Below are positions 44,155-51,938 of a DNA stretch of 59,355 nt, piece after piece. The DNA lies in NCBI GenBank assembly GCA_947175295.1, contig CAMWMK010000009.1:1-59355 (forward strand), read 5' to 3'. The notes beneath the pieces were generated by a model. That model worked only from the letters and a program-made list of their open reading frames with translations. It did not search any database and was not told the origin of the DNA. The DNA comes from an uncultured Porphyromonadaceae bacterium. Lineage in GTDB: Bacteria > Bacteroidota > Bacteroidia > Bacteroidales > Muribaculaceae. The translations under genes were made by a program, and so were the position numbers. Each line of letters begins with the position of its first letter. Within the stretch, counting starts at the first letter, position 1.

Positions 44155-44188
44155 AGAGGCCACCATATTTCGCATGATGGTGGCCTCT
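44155..44188 (-). terminator. Terminator hairpin after the GH2 gene, in front of GH95
   Basis: AGAGGCCACCAT pairs exactly with ATGGTGGCCTCT across a 10-nt loop. On the minus strand the stem is followed by TTTTACTT. It stands between GH2 (44228) and GH95 (44131), only 24 bp before the GH95 start, and can separate their expression levels. Confidence 0.88.
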
Positions 44189-44227
44189 ATCACTAACTTA
44201 TCGGATCTGGAGAGGAATGGTTTGGAT

Positions 44228-47200
44228 TCACTTCAAAGCCTGGCTGACCATATTCGCGAGCAGGCGCCCGGCTATCGGGTCGGTAGCTGCGCGGTCGGTG
44301 GTCATGGTGGATACTATTGCTTTTCCGTCGCCGTCGGCTATCTCCATCATGGTAAGGCCACGCATCGACTCTATCTTCTTCATGCGGTCGCCGGCAGCGC
44401 CGCCGTCGATATATGCGTGTATCTTCATCTGCGAGGCGAGTTCCTTCACGTTGTCGTCGCGCACTGCCTTCAGGGTAGCGTTGCAAGCGAGGGGTATCTC
44501 CCTGCGGTTGTTGTTGAAGTAGCGGAGGTCGAGGGGATCGAGCCCGTCAAACACCGCGTCGTCGCTGCGCTCCATCACTACGATGTCGCCTTCCGTGGGG
44601 ATGATGACGTCGGTGATATATTCTGGATATACCTTGGCGGCGAAGTCCTTGGCGTCGAGCATCAGCAGCTTGCCTCCCTTGGCCTGATATGCACGGAGCA
44701 GGGTAGCGTCGGTGTCGCTGATATCGTCAAGCCCCCCTACGATGCATAGGTCAGCTTTGTTCTTCTTTCCTGTGAGCTCTGCGATGGAGCCTACTCTGTT
44801 GTAGGCTACTCCGGCCGCATCAAGCGATCCGGCCGCGGAATCGCTGCCTATAAATGAAATACGACTGCCTTCTGCATCTGCCTTCGCCCATGACTTGGGA
44901 GCGAACGTCAGGTCATACTCGTTGGCTGAAAGCTGCTTGCCATTCTCTGAAAGCGAGAGGGTGAGCTTACCGTAGATCTTGGAGTCGCCGAGATTCTCGG
45001 GAAGGGTGATGGTAGGCTCGATGTATTCGCGTCCGTAATAAGCTACGGCGGGGAAACTGTCGTTGCCGGTAGCCATCACTTTTCCATTTTCATCGAGAAG
45101 CGACCATGTAAGCTGCATCTCCCCGAGATCGCGACCTTCCTCGTTGTCGTTGACCACGTAGATTCTGGTCGGGATGCGCTCGCCTGCGTAATAGTTGCGG
45201 CCCCAGAGCTCAGCGCTGACGAGCACCGGCTGCATGGCGCGCTGCATGGCGTAGTAGGTAGGCCACGGCATTATCCTGTTCTCGTCGTAGCACTGACGGA
45301 ACCATGTCATGTAGGCGAAGTGCATGATGCCGGAAGCCTTCTCGTTGCTTCTGCGCAAAGCCTCGGCCAGCTCTCCGGTGATGAACGACTGGGCTTTCAG
45401 GAATCCTGCCGGATCGGCGAAGTCGTATGCCTCATAGCCGATGAGCGAGAAGGGATTCTGGTGTATGAGCTGGTAGCTTCTCGTGGGGTGTCCGGTCTCG
45501 GCGTTGGGATAGCCTGTGCTCATCTCCTGGCTGATGAGCGGACGACCGGGAGTGAGGAACTGCTTCTGGAATTCGCCGTTGAAGAAGCGGAACACCGAGA
45601 AGTCATACCAGTTGTAGTATGCGTGGTTGTCGTCGATATCGCCGTCGTCTACCGTAGCCATGAATTCCTCGCCAAAGCGGTTGACGCCGTTACGGTGCAT
45701 GTAGTTGGAGTCGAACGATATAGGGCGTGTTGGGTCAACCTGCCTCATGTCCTTGACCACGTCGGAGATGATGCGGAATTTCTGCTTCGCCCTTTCGGTG
45801 TCGGCATCGAGGTCGTAGAATTTCATCTCGTTGTTGATGGTCCAGAATATCACGGAGGGGTGGTTGCGGAATTTCTTCATCACCTGGAGCCATTCGCTGC
45901 TCCAGAGGTCGAGGGTAGCCTGTGAGGGAATGGGCGTGGAGTGGATCATGAGCCATGACCATGTGCCTTCGAAACTTACGGCTATGCCGTTGCGGTCGGC
46001 CGCGTCCATCCATAGCTCGTTCCAGGGTGTGGTGTGCGTGCGGGTAGAGTTGAGGTTGCCTTCCTTCATGAGGGCCATGAACTTGTCGGCGAGCGCCTCA
46101 TTGTTCATGCCGAGCGAGAATGGGATATGGTTGCCACCACGCAGCCAGAATTTCCTGCCGTTGAGATAGAAGAATCCATCTTTCGCCTCAAATGTACGGA
46201 AACCGGATGTGACGGCGTATTCATCGGTCAATTTCTTGCCCTCCTTGATGCTGAATCGGAAGTCATACAGGTTGGGATCGGAAGGTTCCCATAGTTTCGG
46301 GGATATTCCGGCCACTTCCGCGTCATATGTCTCCGAGCTGTTCTTGGCAAGGCTGATGTTCTTAAGAAGGGTACCTGAATAGATTACGTCGCCGGTCTTC
46401 TTGTCGGCTATCTCGAGGGCGACATCAAATTTCCGTTTCTTCGACGAAGAGTTGTCTACCGTTATCTCAAACCCGGCGCCTGTAAGGTTGGGCTTCACAT
46501 ATACATCTTCCACCTGCAGCGGATCGGTCACTACGAGGGATACCGGCTGCCAGATTCCGGCGGGGTTGTCGCCGAAGAATCCGTGGGGGATGTCGGCGAT
46601 CACCTCGGCGTTGGCCTGAGCATCGTCTTTATTGTCTTCCACATCCTTACGCACGGAAGAGTAGAAGTTCTCCATGGCGTCGCTCGTCTGCGGGCCTGCG
46701 CCCTTGATGTCCCTCACCACATTGATAGCTATGAGGTTCTTTCCCGGATGGAGATATGGAGTTGCGTCTACGTCGAAATCGCCGAACATACCAATGTGGG
46801 AAGCGGCCTTATGTCCGTTGACATACACTTCGGCCACTTTGGAGACGGCGTCGAAGTGAAGCTCGAGTTTCTTGCCCTTGATGTCAGCCGGGAGCTCTAC
46901 CCATTGGCGATACCATGCGCCTTTCGTCTTTCGATGGTCGAATGTATAGTTCTCGCAGCGGTCGGTCTCTTTCTGATAATAAGTGTCTGACACACCTTTC
47001 GGCTGGGCACCCCGGGGAGAAGGCATTGTCTCGCCATGGAGCCATATCCTGATCGGCGACCAGAAGTCGGGCACGTTCATCACGTGCCAATCGTCGTCGG
47101 CCATGGCCGGATCGATGGCCTTAGCGGTCTCATCGAGCTGATAGGTAGGCATGAATAGCCAGTCGCCGTCGAGACTCATCTCCGTGCGTGCGCCGCTCAC

Positions 47201-47914
47201 CTTGTCGAGCTTCCTCGACTTATAGGAGGCCCTTTCCTTTTTTCTCTTTGCCTCCTTATCGGCGGGGCTCATGGCGAAATTGAGTTCCTTGTTGCTGACG
47301 CCGTCAAGGGCGTCGGCTGCAAGAGGAGTGACCTTCAGATCGTCGAATTCCGTCTCTATCCAGCCTCCTCCAAGTGCTATCTCGCCTGTCTCTGCGAGTT
47401 CCCAGCCGTTCTTATCTTCCACATCTATGTAGGGAAGCTTGCTGCCGTTGATGAATACCCTCATTCTCTTGCCGCAAACCTCTACCTTGACATCGATCCA
47501 CTGTCCAGGCTCAGGATGGAATCCGAGCGGACGCACGCCCATGAGTTCGTCGGCACCCATGTATCCGGTACGCATAAGATAGACGTCGTCCTGAAGGCCT
47601 CCCTTTATGCCGAGCACATATCGGTCAAATCGGTTGCGTGTGCGGAATCCGGCCCATATCTGCACCTGCTCCGCGTCTTTCGGAGCGCGTGCGCGGAAGC
47701 TAAGTGTATAGTCTTTCCAGTCGGGATTGCCAAACAACGTATAGCATCCTTTGTTCCTGAGCACACCGTCGGCGATATAAGACGCTCCCCGCCCTACATT
47801 GGTCAGTGATTGCGTCGGATCTGAAAAATCGTTGGTCAAGTTCTGCGCATTCGTCCATGGCATGAAGGAAAGCCAAATGAGCGGAAGCGCTGTCTTCCTT
47901 AAGTTAATTTTCAT
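44228..47914 (-). CDS. GH2 enzyme with N-terminal DUF1080/LamG-like module
   Basis: 1228 residues from ATG 47914 (MKINLRKTALPLIWLSF..NAQN signal). A frame start at 47968 falls inside the promoter -7 element and is rejected. An N-terminal concanavalin-like domain, about 25-195 (DFSDPTQSLTNVGRGASYIADGVLRNKG, PDWKDYTLSFRARAP), is of the DUF1080/3-keto-disaccharide-hydrolase type. The GH2 sugar-binding, Ig-like and TIM domains follow, with acid E696 in FWTINNEMKF and probable nucleophile E797 in LISQEMSTGY. A long C-terminal region with a Rossmann-like stretch ends the protein. It is probably a beta-galactosidase or related exo-enzyme with an extra carbohydrate-binding front; specificity unknown. 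Confidence 0.85.
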   Translation of the reverse strand: MKINLRKTALPLIWLSFMPWTNAQNLTNDFSDPTQSLTNVGRGASYIADGVLRNKGCYTLFGNPDWKDYTLSFRARAPKDAEQVQIWAGFRTRNRFDRYVLGIKGGLQDDVYLMRTGYMGADELMGVRPLGFHPEPGQWIDVKVEVCGKRMRVFINGSKLPYIDVEDKNGWELAETGEIALGGGWIETEFDDLKVTPLAADALDGVSNKELNFAMSPADKEAKRKKERASYKSRKLDKVSGARTEMSLDGDWLFMPTYQLDETAKAIDPAMADDDWHVMNVPDFWSPIRIWLHGETMPSPRGAQPKGVSDTYYQKETDRCENYTFDHRKTKGAWYRQWVELPADIKGKKLELHFDAVSKVAEVYVNGHKAASHIGMFGDFDVDATPYLHPGKNLIAINVVRDIKGAGPQTSDAMENFYSSVRKDVEDNKDDAQANAEVIADIPHGFFGDNPAGIWQPVSLVVTDPLQVEDVYVKPNLTGAGFEITVDNSSSKKRKFDVALEIADKKTGDVIYSGTLLKNISLAKNSSETYDAEVAGISPKLWEPSDPNLYDFRFSIKEGKKLTDEYAVTSGFRTFEAKDGFFYLNGRKFWLRGGNHIPFSLGMNNEALADKFMALMKEGNLNSTRTHTTPWNELWMDAADRNGIAVSFEGTWSWLMIHSTPIPSQATLDLWSSEWLQVMKKFRNHPSVIFWTINNEMKFYDLDADTERAKQKFRIISDVVKDMRQVDPTRPISFDSNYMHRNGVNRFGEEFMATVDDGDIDDNHAYYNWYDFSVFRFFNGEFQKQFLTPGRPLISQEMSTGYPNAETGHPTRSYQLIHQNPFSLIGYEAYDFADPAGFLKAQSFITGELAEALRRSNEKASGIMHFAYMTWFRQCYDENRIMPWPTYYAMQRAMQPVLVSAELWGRNYYAGERIPTRIYVVNDNEEGRDLGEMQLTWSLLDENGKVMATGNDSFPAVAYYGREYIEPTITLPENLGDSKIYGKLTLSLSENGKQLSANEYDLTFAPKSWAKADAEGSRISFIGSDSAAGSLDAAGVAYNRVGSIAELTGKKNKADLCIVGGLDDISDTDATLLRAYQAKGGKLLMLDAKDFAAKVYPEYITDVIIPTEGDIVVMERSDDAVFDGLDPLDLRYFNNNRREIPLACNATLKAVRDDNVKELASQMKIHAYIDGGAAGDRMKKIESMRGLTMMEIADGDGKAIVSTMTTDRAATDPIAGRLLANMVSQALK

Positions 47915-47965
47915 ATGAAGGCTGTAATGTAATGGTAATGAAAGTCGATACGACTTTTTTTTTCG

Positions 47966-47973
47966 CAAAAGTA
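47966..47973 (-). promoter_or_regulatory. -7 element of the GH2 promoter
   Basis: On the minus strand TACTTTTG fits TAnnTTTG; the -33 region is a weak TTTT. It places the start of transcription near 47959, so the start codon must be ATG 47914. The shared putative operator at 48002-48038 begins 29 bp upstream. Confidence 0.65.
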
Positions 47974-48001
47974 GGTCTCAGGCTGAAAATCTCGCTTAAA
48001 A

Positions 48002-48038
48002 TACGGTTAATTAGCGCAAAACATGTTTTATAACATAA
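48002..48038. promoter_or_regulatory. Bipartite putative operator, copy 2
   Basis: TACGGTTAA at 48002-48010 and GCAAAACATGTTTTATAACATAA at 48016-48038 (shown here split by the shared core ACATGTT and AACATAA) match the element at 28207-28253. The halves are 19 bp apart from start to start of ACATG, against 29 bp in the first copy, so they keep the same helical face. Confidence 0.55.
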
Positions 48039-48092
48039 TTTTGGTTTATTAATTGAGAATGGAGAATTGTGAATGGAGAATGGAGGTACGGA

Positions 48093-50468
48093 TTACACAT
48101 TAACGTGGAAGCCGCCTTCTAAACGGATGTCTTCGGAAGAGGAGCCTACCATCACCTTGAATTCGCCGGGTTCCACCACGAAATGACCGTCTTTGTTCCA
48201 GAGCCCGAGATCCTGAGGGGTGAGCGTAAACGATACTTCCTTTGTCTCTCCGGGACGCAACGATACCCGCTCGAATCCGCGGAGCACCTTGACATAGGTG
48301 GTCACGGAACTCACGACATCGCGCAGGTACAGCTGCACCACCTCATCGCCTTCGCGGTCGCCGGTGTTGGTCACCTTGCAGCTGACAGTCACGCTGCCAC
48401 CCACTCCGGGAGCCGACTGCTCGATTTTCAGGTCGGAATATTCGAAGTCGGTGTAGCTGAGGCCATAGCCGAAAGGATAGAGGGCATGCGCCACCCTGAC
48501 GAAGCCATCGGAATCCGCTCCCGGTTTCATCGGGAAGGCAAGAGGTATCTGTCCTACTGATTTCGGGAAAGTTACAGGTAGCTTTCCTCCGGGATTGTAG
48601 TCGCCGAAAAGCACCTGAGCCACAGCATCGCCCATGAATTCTCCCGGAAACCACGCATGGATTATGCCCGGAACATATTTCTGAGCCCAGTTGATGGAGG
48701 ATGCGCGTCCGTCTACCATCACCAATATCACCGGAGTGCCGGTAGCGTAGACCGCTTCAAGAAGTTTCTGCTGTCGGCCGCAGAGGTCGAGCGAGGTTCT
48801 GGAATATTCTTCACGTACGGTCTTTTCGTTGCCGCCAAGCACCAATACCGCAACATCGCTGCCACGGGCCAGCTCCACCGCTTCCTCAATCGCTTTGCTT
48901 TCCTCCGCGTCGAGCGGCACGTCGTAGAGCTCGCTTTCAGGGAAATAGCGGTCGATGATGTCGCAACCCTTTGCGTAACCCACTTCGGCATCGGGCAGAT
49001 ATTCCTTCAGTCCCTGATATACGCTCTTTATGGGAGCGTTGGCAGGGCCGTAGCGGCAGATAAGATTTTCGGTCTCGTCGGCGTTGGGACCAATCACGGC
49101 CACCCGCCTCACATCTTTGCTAAGCGGGAGCGCATGGCCTTCGTTCTTGAGAAGCACTATCGACTCAAGTGCAGCGCGGAGCGACACCTGCTTATGGTCG
49201 TCGCAGTGCACATTATCATATACTTTCCTTGCATCTCCCTTATACGGATCGTCGAAGAGTCCGAGCTCGAACTTCACCCTCAGTACGTCGCGGACGCGCG
49301 AATCGATGGTCGATTACGATACAAGTCCCCTCTTGATGGCCTCCCTCAGAGGAAGGATGAACTGCTCGGGGAGTGTGAAGTTGGTTCTTACGTTAAGGCC
49401 GGCGTTGATCACCTGCGCGGCACCCTCCACAGCGTCGGCAGCCACACCGTGTTTGCTGTAGAGAAACTCGACAGCCTCGCTGTCTGACACGACATAACCC
49501 TTGAATCCCCATTCGTTGCGTAGTATTTCGGTCAGAAACCTATAGCTTCCCGTGATGGGTTCTCCGTCATAGTCGTTGTAGGAACTCATGATGCCATTCA
49601 CTCCGGCTTCCTGTACCGCCTTCCTGAAGGGTTCGAGATAAAGGGTGCGCATCTCCTTCGGGGCTACGTGAGGATCGGTTCGCGTCTGGCCGTCGCGTCC
49701 GCCAATGGGCACACTGTAGACGGCGAAATGCTTCGGAGTTGAGGCAAGACCACGCTCCTGAAGACCGAATATCATCTGCTTGCCGAGTTCCCCGACAAGA
49801 TATGGGTCCTCGCCGTAGCATTCCACTACCCTGCCCCAGCGCGGATCGCGCGAGATGTCGAGAAGCGGAGCGTAGATGTTGGTGTAGCCGAGTGCGTTCG
49901 CCTCCTCGGCCGTCACGCGGGCTATCTCCCGGATAAGGGCTTTGTCCCATGTAGCTCCCTGGCCACACTGGGCCGGAAACATCGTGGCTCGGTCATGGTT
50001 GAGTCCGCGTATGCCTTCGTTGGTGAAGTCGACGGGAATGCCGAGGCGCGTTTCCTCTACAAACCATCGCTGTATGGCGTGGCGGTTGTCGATACTCGCG
50101 CTGTAGGGATACGACAGGGAGGAGCCGAATTTCCCAAGGCCGTTGGCCTGCTCGTCGATGTTGGCGATGCCGTCTTTCCATATCTCTTGTTTCCAACCCT
50201 CAGTTGGCAGCGAGTCCTTAAGCACGCGGCCGGAGCCATAGAGCGTGGCGAGCTGGCAGGTCTTTTCGTCCATCGTCATCCGGGCGAGAAGATCTTCCAC
50301 TCTCTTGTCGATCGGCTCCGCGGGATCTTCATACGTATCCTTGATGCCGTTTTTATTGAAGTCGATCCAGCCCTTGGCGTAGATGGAGGGAAGGGTGCGC
50401 TTCGCTGCATCTGTCGCGAAGCACATCGAAAGAATCGTGATAATGATGAAAGGAGTTTTTCTATTCAT
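48093..50468 (-). pseudogene. GH3 beta-glycosidase interrupted by one in-frame TAA
   Basis: The two open halves lie in the same frame and join across a single TAA at 49316-49314 (codon 385 from ATG 50468). Read through, the protein has 791 residues. It has signal peptide MNRKTPFIIITILSMCF, LLARMTMDEKTCQLATL, DISRDPRWGRVVECYGEDPYLV, nucleophile D329 in YVVSDSEAVEF, then REAIKRGLVS-stop-STIDSRVRDVLRVKFELGLFD, the second sandwich domain and an Fn3-like tail. The sequence around the stop is perfectly conserved GH3 linker, so no bases are missing. The first part alone lacks the second domain that shapes the active site. The promoter is intact, so decay looks recent. Starts at 50498 fall inside the -7 element. 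Confidence 0.88.
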
Positions 50469-50495
50469 GGCTGTTAAGTGTGGATAAACTGCGCG

Positions 50496-50503
50496 CAAAT
50501 ATA
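50496..50503 (-). promoter_or_regulatory. -7 element of the broken GH3 gene
   Basis: On the minus strand TATATTTG matches TAnnTTTG 28 bp before ATG 50468. No TTTG is seen about 20 bp further upstream, where GGTTAAAT-type repeats lie instead, consistent with activation. Confidence 0.65.
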
Positions 50504-50510
50504 ATTTTTG

Positions 50511-50541
50511 ACGGTAAATTCAGGTTAAATCTGCGGTTAAT
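50511..50541. promoter_or_regulatory. Three direct GGTTAAAT-like repeats between divergent GH3 and GH43
   Basis: ACGGTAAAT (50511), AGGTTAAAT (50522) and GCGGTTAAT (50533) repeat at about 11-bp spacing, one helical turn. Variants of the motif occur in the bipartite elements at 28207 and 48002 and as ACGGTAATTCA at 51841, upstream of the beta-helix gene. Probable binding sites for one regulator acting on both strands' genes. Confidence 0.5.
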
Positions 50542-50662
50542 AATCGCTTAATAAAATCCATATTATTATAACTCAATTATTTAAAAATCGCATCAATTAA
50601 TCTGATTTTAACGCCCCTAAATTATATTCGCAACATCTTCTAATTCTTAAACACTCTATGAC

Positions 50663-51616
50663 ATGAAAAAGACGCTTATCGCTTTGGCAGGCCTCGCCCT
50701 TCTCGCTGCCTCCTGCCGCTCACACAAGGAAGTGGAATTGGGGCCGAATCCTTTCGTGACACATATGTTCACGGCTGATCCGTCGGGCCACGTATGGGAC
50801 GACGGCCGACTCTACGTGTATGCATCCCACGACATAGATCCGCCGCAGGGATGCGACAAGATGGACAAATACCACGTATTCTCCACCGACAACCTCAAGG
50901 ACTGGACCGACCATGGCGAGATACTTTCCTCAGCCGATGTGGAATGGGGTCGCCCGGAAGGCGGGTTCATGTGGGCTCCCGACTGCGCCTATAAGAACGG
51001 CAAATACTATTTCTATTTCCCGCATCCGAGTGAGACACGCTGGAACGACACATGGAAGATCGGGGTAGCCATCAGCGACAAACCGGCCGCCGACTTCAAG
51101 GTGTGGGGCTACATAAAGGACCTCGGCGATGAATTCGGCATGATCGACCCCTGCGTCTTCATCGACGACGACGGGCAGGCCTATCTATATTTTGGAGGAG
51201 CCGGAAAGTGCCGCGCTGTCCCATTGAAGGAGAACATGGTCGAGATAGCCGAACCCGTAAGCGAGATGGAAGGTCTTGAGGATTTCCACGAGGGAACCTG
51301 GGTACACAAGCACAACGGCCTCTACTACCTCTCTTATTCCGACAACGCCGTAGACAAGGCCAACCGTGGCGCCAACCGTCTGCACTACGCTACAAGCACA
51401 AGCCCCATGGGTCCCTGGACCCACCGCGGAGTATACCTCGAACCGACAGGATGCGACACCAGCCACGGCTCCATCGTGAAATACAAAGGCCAGTGGTATG
51501 CCCTCTACCACAACCAGGCACTATCCGGCATGGGCAATCTCCGCTCGATCTGCATCGACAAACTCGAATACAACCCCGACGGCACCATCAAGACCGTAAG
51601 ACAGCACGTCTGGTAA
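50663..51616 (+). CDS. GH43-family glycosidase lipoprotein
   Basis: 317 residues, lipobox LLAASC. It is a five-bladed propeller with the three carboxylates of GH43: D39 in FTADPSGHVW (base), D162 in FGMIDPCVFIDDDG (pKa modulator) and E210 in EDFHEGTWV (acid). DGRLYVYASHDIDPP and GPWTHRGVYLEPTGCDTSHGSIVKYKGQWYALYHN are family blocks. GH43 enzymes cut arabinofuranosides, xylosides or galactans. The length is that of a single-domain member with no carbohydrate-binding module. It is divergent from the broken GH3 gene, and TATATTCG at 50623 is its likely -7. Confidence 0.9.
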   Translation: MKKTLIALAGLALLAASCRSHKEVELGPNPFVTHMFTADPSGHVWDDGRLYVYASHDIDPPQGCDKMDKYHVFSTDNLKDWTDHGEILSSADVEWGRPEGGFMWAPDCAYKNGKYYFYFPHPSETRWNDTWKIGVAISDKPAADFKVWGYIKDLGDEFGMIDPCVFIDDDGQAYLYFGGAGKCRAVPLKENMVEIAEPVSEMEGLEDFHEGTWVHKHNGLYYLSYSDNAVDKANRGANRLHYATSTSPMGPWTHRGVYLEPTGCDTSHGSIVKYKGQWYALYHNQALSGMGNLRSICIDKLEYNPDGTIKTVRQHVW

Positions 51617-51624
51617 GATAATTT

Positions 51625-51777
51625 AAGTTTCGCAGACTCACTTAAGGATTAAGGGTTAAAGGGTTAAGGATTAAATAATACTTGGAAAGAGGATGATTTG
51701 AATAGAAAAAGATAATTCCCTGATTAACCTCTTAACCTCTTAACCTTTTAACCTTCAACTTAAGCTTGCGAAAGTTG
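51625..51777. repeat. Imperfect inverted repeat of TTAACC/GGTTAA runs
   Basis: The outer arms AAGTTTCGCA (51625-51634) and TTGCGAAAGTT (51766-51776) enclose GGATTAAGGGTTAAAGGGTTAAGGATTAA-type runs on the left and TTAACCTCTTAACCTTTTAACC-type runs on the right, about 153 bp in all. It occupies most of the 322-bp gap after GH43. It could fold into one long hairpin and end transcription; no gene is seen. Confidence 0.6.
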
Positions 51778-51905
51778 AATAAGATGACTTTGTCGTGAAG
51801 TGGATGGTTACTTTTTTGTGTTTTTATTCTGCTGATATTCAACGGTAATTCAATACGGATGTTTACTTTCAGGTTACTCTTCCGGATTCATGTATGAAAA
51901 ATAGG

Positions 51906-51913
51906 TAATTTTG
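51906..51913 (+). promoter_or_regulatory. -7 element for the beta-helix gene 51939-53969
   Basis: TAATTTTG matches TAnnTTTG 25 bp before the start codon. The -33 box is not recognisable, and ACGGTAATTCA (51841-51851) lies further upstream, as at other genes in this cluster. Confidence 0.6.
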
Positions 51914-51938
51914 TGGAAACTAAAAACTATTTCAACTC

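Noticed and set aside
47915..47968. N-terminal extension of the GH2 enzyme (start at 47968)
   Set aside because: The codon lies in the TACTTTTG promoter element and the extension precedes a proper signal peptide at 47914.
36862..49316. Stop-codon reassignment, because two genes have in-frame stops
   Set aside because: One stop is TAG and the other TAA, and both are used as normal terminators in the window (for example TAG at 6318-6320 and TAA at several genes), so separate nonsense changes are simpler.
50469..50498. N-terminal extension of the broken GH3 gene
   Set aside because: The start overlaps the TATATTTG -7 element; ATG 50468 begins a normal signal peptide.
51625..51777. CRISPR-like array in the GGTTAA/TTAACC repeats
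   Set aside because: Repeats are short, irregular and arranged as an inverted pair without constant spacers.
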